Shown in pieces: positions 12,317-16,222 of a stretch of DNA of 16,222 bases (the first letter of the stretch is position 1; every line of letters begins with the position of its first letter). The stretch is taken from the NCBI GenBank assembly GCA_964569015.1, contig CAZMSN010000041.1, forward strand, positions 1 through 16,222, in the 5' to 3' direction. This stretch comes from CAYQEC01 sp964569015. Its GTDB lineage: Bacteria; Actinomycetota; Acidimicrobiia; Spongiisociales; UBA5794. The notes beneath the pieces are model-generated. The model was not told where the DNA came from and made no database searches. It saw only the letters and a program-made list of their open reading frames with translations. A program made the translations under genes and the position numbers.

Positions 12317-14674
12317 CTACGCCGACCGCTCCTTGACGATCTCCGGGATGCTGAGGCGGCGCACCGCCCGCAGACCGGGCCATTGCGAGACGAGAGCCAC
12401 GGCCACCATCGCCACGGCCGCCCACAGGAAGGTCGTCGGCCGCACGTACAGGTCGAAGGCCATCAGATCGCTCGTGTAGCTCTTCATGGCGGCCTGCGAC
12501 GCGTAGTACCCGGCCACCAGGCCGAGGGGGATTCCCATCAGCACGACGAGGAGGTTCTCGGCGGTGATGTACCGCGAGATGCGGCGCCGATCCGTTCCCA
12601 CCGCCAGCAGGGTGGCGACCTCGCGGTTCCGCTCGGCGATGTTGACGCTCATGGCGTTGAAGATCAGCGCGAAGGCCATCGCCGCCCCAAACGCGAGCAT
12701 CACCCCCACGAAGACGTAGAAGAGCACCATGTAGTCCTGCATCACCGAGTAGAGAGCCTTGGCATCCTCGAAGGCTGCAATCTCGGGGCGATCGGTCAGG
12801 GCGTTGCGGAGCTGGGCGGAATCGGCATCGTCCGTGTAGGCGACGAGAGCAGATGTCGCCGGCAGTTCGGTACCGGCGAGGGTCTCGGCGCGGTCCCGAG
12901 ACACGTACGCCATGGTGCCGAGCGGCTCGTCCACGAAGGCGGCGATCGGCTCACGCAAGGTAATGCCGCCGGGCGCCTTCACCTCCAAGTCGTCGCCGAT
13001 CTCGACATCGAGGAGGCTCTCGATCGCCTTGCCGACGACCAGGCCCCGATCGGGCAACTCGATCCAATCGCCGTTCGTCGACGCGAAGCGGTGCATCTCG
13101 GTCCCGTCGGCGAGCACCAGGAGGGCCGTCTCGTAGTGATCGGTGGTGGAGCTGAGGGAGACCGGAAGCGTCAGCGCCGGCTCGGCCTTGGCAACGCCGG
13201 CGATGTCCTCCAGCGCGACGACGTCGGCCCTGCTCACCGGTTGGGTGAAGTACACCGTGGCATCCTCACGCTGGATCTCGACGAACTGGCGTGTCATCAG
13301 ATGATCGATGGTGTCGATCATGCCCCACGACACGAGCACCAGCATCAGCGACAGAACGACACCGACGATCGTGTAGGCAGTCCGCCGCGGGTTTCTGCCG
13401 ACGCCGCGTAGCGCCATCCGCCACGAGACGGGGATGCGCCGCAGCGGCGGGATCAAGCGCTCGAAGATGCTCTGACGTCCGCCACCCGATGGGGTCTCCC
13501 CGCGCATCGCCTCGGCCGGCTGCACCCGGGAGGCGACCAGCGCCGGCGCCAGGGCGGCGAGCAGGCTCGCCACCAGACCGAAGGCGATCGCCCCGAAGAG
13601 GGTCGTCGGATAGAACTGCACCAGCGTCACCGGCACCGACAGCATCTGGGTGTAGAGCCGGGTGATGACTCTCGCCAACAGGATGCCGGCGATCGCCCCT
13701 GGGATCGATCCGACCAATCCGGGGACGAGGCCATACCCGAGGTAGTGGCGCAGCACCTGGCCCCTGGTGAATCCATTGGCGACGAGGACGCCGATGTGGG
13801 GGCGTTGAGAGTGCACCATTCGGCTGATCATCACGTAGGCGGCCATGGAGGCTGCGAGCAGGAACATGATCGGGAAGAAGACCGCCATCTCCTCGAAGCC
13901 CTTCAGGTCCTCGGACAATCCGGCATTGGACGGCTGCTCCGCCCGGGTGTACACGTTCGTTGCTCCGAGATCACGTGCCCGTCCCGAGAGCAGGGCCGTC
14001 GTCTCCTCGTCCGGCTCGCCGTCGACGTAGTAGAAGACGGCTTCGTTGTCCGGATCGGTTGTCAGCGTCGCTGCCAGCTCGGCGCTGGGGAAGATGACAC
14101 CGAAGTTGTCGGGAGAGGTGAGGATGTCCTGCCGATCCCGCGCCGGCCAGATGTACTCCGGGGAGGACGCAACTCCCTGTACGGTCACCTGCATCCAATC
14201 GGTGCCGGCGAGCACCTCGAACGAGTCACCGATCGCCAGATCGAAGTGATCCGCCATGTGCTGCTCGACCAGCACCCCGTCCGGCGTCTCCGGGTCGAGG
14301 TAGTTTCCCTCGATCACCTTCAGCTGATTGACCTCCGGCTGACCGGTTGCCGGTACCCCGACGATGCGGCCCAGCAGCTTGACGTCGCCAACCCGGAACG
14401 GGATGTCGGCGACGGTGCGAACCTCGACGGATTCAACGGCATCAGTGCCAGCCGCCTCCGCCACGAGGGTGTCGACGTCGCCGCCGGACACGGTGAGATT
14501 GGCGAAGTGGTACTCGGTCGCCGTTGATCCGTACGAGGCCTGGAGATTCTGGAACGAGTCGTAGGTGGCGCCGAAGATGGTCACCCCCAGGAACATCGTG
14601 ATCGTGACCGCGATGAACTGTGCCTTGTGACGCCCGATGTCGCGAAACAGCTTGCGATGGAGCGGCTTCACCAT
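12317..14674 (-). CDS. ABC transporter permease, FtsX/MacB type, duplicated
   Basis: 785-aa membrane protein with two repeats of the FtsX-type plan. The first N-terminal helix is about 20-38, an extracytoplasmic domain about 45-260, and three helices about 264-385 (FtsX domain 1). A second entry helix is about 433-452, a second external domain about 460-640, and three helices about 650-775 (FtsX domain 2). AERNREVATLLAVGTDRRR near 680-700 is the typical cytoplasmic coupling segment, and HIGVLVANGFTRGQVLRHY (293-311) its counterpart in the first half. The ATG overlaps the ATPase stop by 7 bp. With the ATPase it forms a MacB/LolCDE-like mechanotransmission transporter; such two-FtsX permeases in Actinomycetota export lipids, peptides or drugs. 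The substrate is unknown. Confidence 0.85.
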   Translation of the reverse strand: MVKPLHRKLFRDIGRHKAQFIAVTITMFLGVTIFGATYDSFQNLQASYGSTATEYHFANLTVSGGDVDTLVAEAAGTDAVESVEVRTVADIPFRVGDVKLLGRIVGVPATGQPEVNQLKVIEGNYLDPETPDGVLVEQHMADHFDLAIGDSFEVLAGTDWMQVTVQGVASSPEYIWPARDRQDILTSPDNFGVIFPSAELAATLTTDPDNEAVFYYVDGEPDEETTALLSGRARDLGATNVYTRAEQPSNAGLSEDLKGFEEMAVFFPIMFLLAASMAAYVMISRMVHSQRPHIGVLVANGFTRGQVLRHYLGYGLVPGLVGSIPGAIAGILLARVITRLYTQMLSVPVTLVQFYPTTLFGAIAFGLVASLLAALAPALVASRVQPAEAMRGETPSGGGRQSIFERLIPPLRRIPVSWRMALRGVGRNPRRTAYTIVGVVLSLMLVLVSWGMIDTIDHLMTRQFVEIQREDATVYFTQPVSRADVVALEDIAGVAKAEPALTLPVSLSSTTDHYETALLVLADGTEMHRFASTNGDWIELPDRGLVVGKAIESLLDVEIGDDLEVKAPGGITLREPIAAFVDEPLGTMAYVSRDRAETLAGTELPATSALVAYTDDADSAQLRNALTDRPEIAAFEDAKALYSVMQDYMVLFYVFVGVMLAFGAAMAFALIFNAMSVNIAERNREVATLLAVGTDRRRISRYITAENLLVVLMGIPLGLVAGYYASQAAMKSYTSDLMAFDLYVRPTTFLWAAVAMVAVALVSQWPGLRAVRRLSIPEIVKERSA

Positions 14675-15372
14675 GTCAGCGCGCCTGCATCGATCGGTGA
14701 CTCGTTGCGCCTGTCGTCGACGATCTCGCCCGAGCGCAGTCGGAGCACTCGGTCGGCGATCTCGCCGATGGCGGCGTTGTGAGTCACGAGCAGGACCGTT
14801 TGGCCCTGCTCCCTGCTCACTCGCCGCAGCAACGACAGGATCATTCTCCCGGTCTCGAAATCGAGTTCGCCCGTCGGTTCGTCGCAGAGCAGGATCGGCG
14901 GTTGCTTGACGAGGGCGCGGGCGATGGCGACCCGTTGCTGCTCACCGCCCGAGAGCTGGGCGGGGAAGTGGTGCCCGCGGTCGCCGAGACCGACCTGTTC
15001 GAGCACTTCGGCTGCACGGTCGGCGCCGTCGTGCATCGTCAGGTCGGCGACGAGCTCGACGTTCTCAGCTGCGGTCAGGGTCGGGATCAGATTGAAGAAC
15101 TGGAAGATGAAGCCGACGTTCTCGCGGCGATACTTCACTCGCTCGTCGACGTCGAGGGCTTCCAGGTCGACTCCGTTGACCTCGATGCTCCCCCCGGTGG
15201 TGTCATCGATGGCGCCCACTAGGTTGAGCAGGGTTGTCTTTCCGGAGCCACTGGGACCGAGGATGACGGTGAACTCTCCCTGAGGGCTGACGAGGTCGAC
15301 GTCACGCAGCGCGTGTACGGCCGTGTGTCCCTCACCGAAGGTCTTCCACACCTCGGTCATCTTGATGGTCAT
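14668..15372 (-). CDS. ABC transporter ATP-binding protein, MacB/LolD type
   Basis: 234-aa ATPase partnered with the FtsX-type permease. Walker A GPSGSGKTT is at 39-47, Q-loop Gln91 in FIFQFFNLIPTLTA (the FQxFNLxPxLTAxENV run is diagnostic of the MacB/LolD/FtsE branch), signature LSGGEQQR at 140-147, Walker B ILLCDEPTGELD at 160-171, and switch His198. I chose ATG 15372, whose ATGA overlaps the TetR stop by 4 bp; the same frame is open further upstream but only as a shadow of the TetR gene. The length matches stand-alone LolD-type ATPases. Overlaps on both sides mean the three proteins are translated as a coupled set. Confidence 0.92.
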   Translation of the reverse strand: MTIKMTEVWKTFGEGHTAVHALRDVDLVSPQGEFTVILGPSGSGKTTLLNLVGAIDDTTGGSIEVNGVDLEALDVDERVKYRRENVGFIFQFFNLIPTLTAAENVELVADLTMHDGADRAAEVLEQVGLGDRGHHFPAQLSGGEQQRVAIARALVKQPPILLCDEPTGELDFETGRMILSLLRRVSREQGQTVLLVTHNAAIGEIADRVLRLRSGEIVDDRRNESPIDAGALTW

Positions 15373-16004
15373 TCTCTGTTCGCTTTCTCGTTGACGGGCG
15401 CCAGACCTCTGAACGTGAGTTCGATCTGGCAGTTGAGTTGCATCTTCAAGGCCGGTATCGAGATGCCGTCCAGGCTGATGTAGATGAAGAGTTGGGCCAG
15501 CAGCGTCGAGTAGAGGAGCATGCCGGCATCCTCGACGGCGACGTCGGATCGGATGGCGCCGCTCTGCCGGAACGGCTCGAGGAGGGTGATGATCTGCGCG
15601 ATGAGGCGCATGTCCATCTGTGCCAGCTCTGTGGTGAGCTCGGCACCTCCCCGACGGAACGACACGGCCATGACCTCTCGGAGCAACTCGCGATCCCACT
15701 TGCCCAGGGAATCGATGTAGGAGCCGAAGAGCCGCTTGCATGCCTCGAGGGGATCTCGCCCGGGTTTGGCGAGGATGGCGGCGCCCTGCTCGATCATGTC
15801 GTCGGTGTCCTCTCCGACCGCAGAGAGCAGGAGGGCGGTCTTGGATCCGAAGTAGTTGTAGAGGGTCCCGACGGAGACGTCGGCTCGGGCGGCGATGTCC
15901 TCCATCGTCGTGTCGTCGAAGCCGTTCTCGGCGAAGAGGTGGGCGGCGGTACCGACGATCAGGCACCTCGACTCTTCCTTCTTTCGATCTCGGAGGCCGC
16001 ACAT
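15369..16004 (-). CDS. TetR/AcrR-family transcriptional regulator
   Basis: 211-aa regulator. The helix-turn-helix domain spans about residues 10-58, with TMEDIAARADVSVGTLYNYF as the recognition part and the FGSKTALL ending common to this family. The remainder is an all-helical ligand-binding and dimerisation domain. ATG 16004 has GAGAGG 7 nt upstream. It is the first gene of the exporter operon and overlaps the ATPase gene by 4 bp, the usual arrangement for a local repressor of an efflux system. A perfect inverted repeat overlaps its promoter (16034-16061), so autoregulation of the whole operon is expected. The inducer cannot be told and may be the transported substrate. Confidence 0.92.
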   Translation of the reverse strand: MCGLRDRKKEESRCLIVGTAAHLFAENGFDDTTMEDIAARADVSVGTLYNYFGSKTALLLSAVGEDTDDMIEQGAAILAKPGRDPLEACKRLFGSYIDSLGKWDRELLREVMAVSFRRGGAELTTELAQMDMRLIAQIITLLEPFRQSGAIRSDVAVEDAGMLLYSTLLAQLFIYISLDGISIPALKMQLNCQIELTFRGLAPVNEKANRE

Positions 16005-16025
16005 CTGAATCCTCTCTAGATTTAT

Positions 16026-16055
16026 ATTCTATTACAAGTTTGGAGCGGCCTGCAA
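16026..16055 (-). promoter_or_regulatory. candidate promoter of the tetR-ABC operon
   Basis: Minus strand TTGCAG (16055-16050), 18-nt spacer, TAGAAT (16031-16026), in the only AT-rich patch of the region. The leader would contain the GAGAGG ribosome binding site. Confidence 0.55.
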
Positions 16056-16061
16056 ACTTGT
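16034..16061. promoter_or_regulatory. inverted repeat, probable TetR operator
   Basis: ACAAGTTTG (16034-16042) and CAAACTTGT (16053-16061) are perfect 9-bp inverted arms separated by 10 bp, 28 bp in total, as expected for a TetR dimer site. One arm covers the candidate -35 box and the other lies in the spacer next to the -10, so binding would block RNA polymerase. Confidence 0.7.
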
Positions 16062-16141
16062 GGTGAAGGCGGTGGTTGCCCCCTTGCTCCGTTCCCTCTG
16101 GATTCAGGTAAGCCGGCGTGCCGCGAGCGAGTTCCCTTCTT

Positions 16142-16193
16142 TCGTCCCCCTGGGATCAGGGGGACCGGCGAGCGGAGTGAGCTGAGGGGGGTC
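16142..16193 (+). repeat. GC-rich palindromic repeat, copy B (REP-like)
   Basis: TCGTCCCCCTG, loop GGAT, CAGGGGGACC: a perfect 9-bp hairpin (16144-16152 with 16157-16165), followed by GGCGAGCGGAGTGAGCTGAGGGGGG. It shares the order and wording of blocks with copy A (75-148, opposite strand), with a shorter middle. The rest of 16062-16222 shows no gene I can support. Confidence 0.6.
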
Positions 16194-16222
16194 GCGGCGA
16201 GGGACTGCACAGTGACCTCCCA

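Noticed and set aside
12272..13411. 379-codon plus-strand frame opposite the FtsX-type permease
   Set aside because: Antisense to a membrane protein with clear FtsX features; its His/Gln/Arg-rich composition is artefactual.
15373..16002. Upstream extension of the MacB-type ATPase frame
   Set aside because: It lies entirely within tetR in another frame and is Arg/His-rich; the ATG at 15372 gives the family's normal N-terminus.

Overview
The window is dense, high-GC bacterial DNA with short intergenic gaps, several 1-7 nt gene overlaps, GTG starts, and several probable promoters of the form TAGGNT sitting only a few bases before a start codon, as in leaderless transcription. This and the protein types (ChoD-like GMC oxidoreductase, actinobacterial-style TPP riboswitch, TetR/ABC exporter) suggest an Actinomycetota chromosome, perhaps an uncultivated Acidimicrobiia-like lineage. 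The lineage is inference; no rRNA or tRNA is present to confirm it.

Layout. Bases 1-188 hold a GC-rich palindromic repeat. Bases 189-4703, minus strand, are a thiamine salvage operon: a TPP riboswitch (4585-4703) leads directly into thiamine diphosphokinase (thiN), then a thiamine-type ABC importer (lipoprotein thiB, fused two-module permease thiP, ATPase thiQ). Imported thiamine would be converted straight to TPP, which feeds back on the riboswitch; the Shine-Dalgarno and GTG start of thiN lie in the 3' edge of the aptamer. Divergent from it, plus strand, is uridine kinase (udk, about 4927-5613). Its stop codon overlaps that of a convergent SGNH hydrolase (5610-6365, minus) inside one CTAG.

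Bases 6452-11202, minus strand, run purU - ychF - two-TM/RCK potassium channel - ChoD-like GMC oxidoreductase. The channel gene contains a strong internal ribosome binding site before Met107, which would release a soluble RCK domain as in the archaeal channel MthK. At 11203-11290 a divergent promoter region serves purU and a plus-strand gene of unknown function (ending 12265), with a possible 8-codon leader ORF. A palindrome at 12274-12309 separates this gene from the convergent tail of the last operon.

Bases 12317-16004, minus strand, are a three-gene exporter operon: TetR regulator, MacB/LolD-type ATPase, and FtsX-type permease, all overlapping by a few bases. A perfect 9+9 bp inverted repeat upstream of tetR is the likely operator. 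The right edge carries a second copy of the palindromic repeat seen at the left edge.

I found no CRISPR array, prophage, insertion sequence, rRNA or tRNA. The most interesting signals are the MthK-like internal start in the channel gene, the riboswitch/start overlap, the leaderless mini-ORF, the Asp-to-Gly change in a ThiN motif, and the ferredoxin-like cysteine motif in the GMC oxidase.
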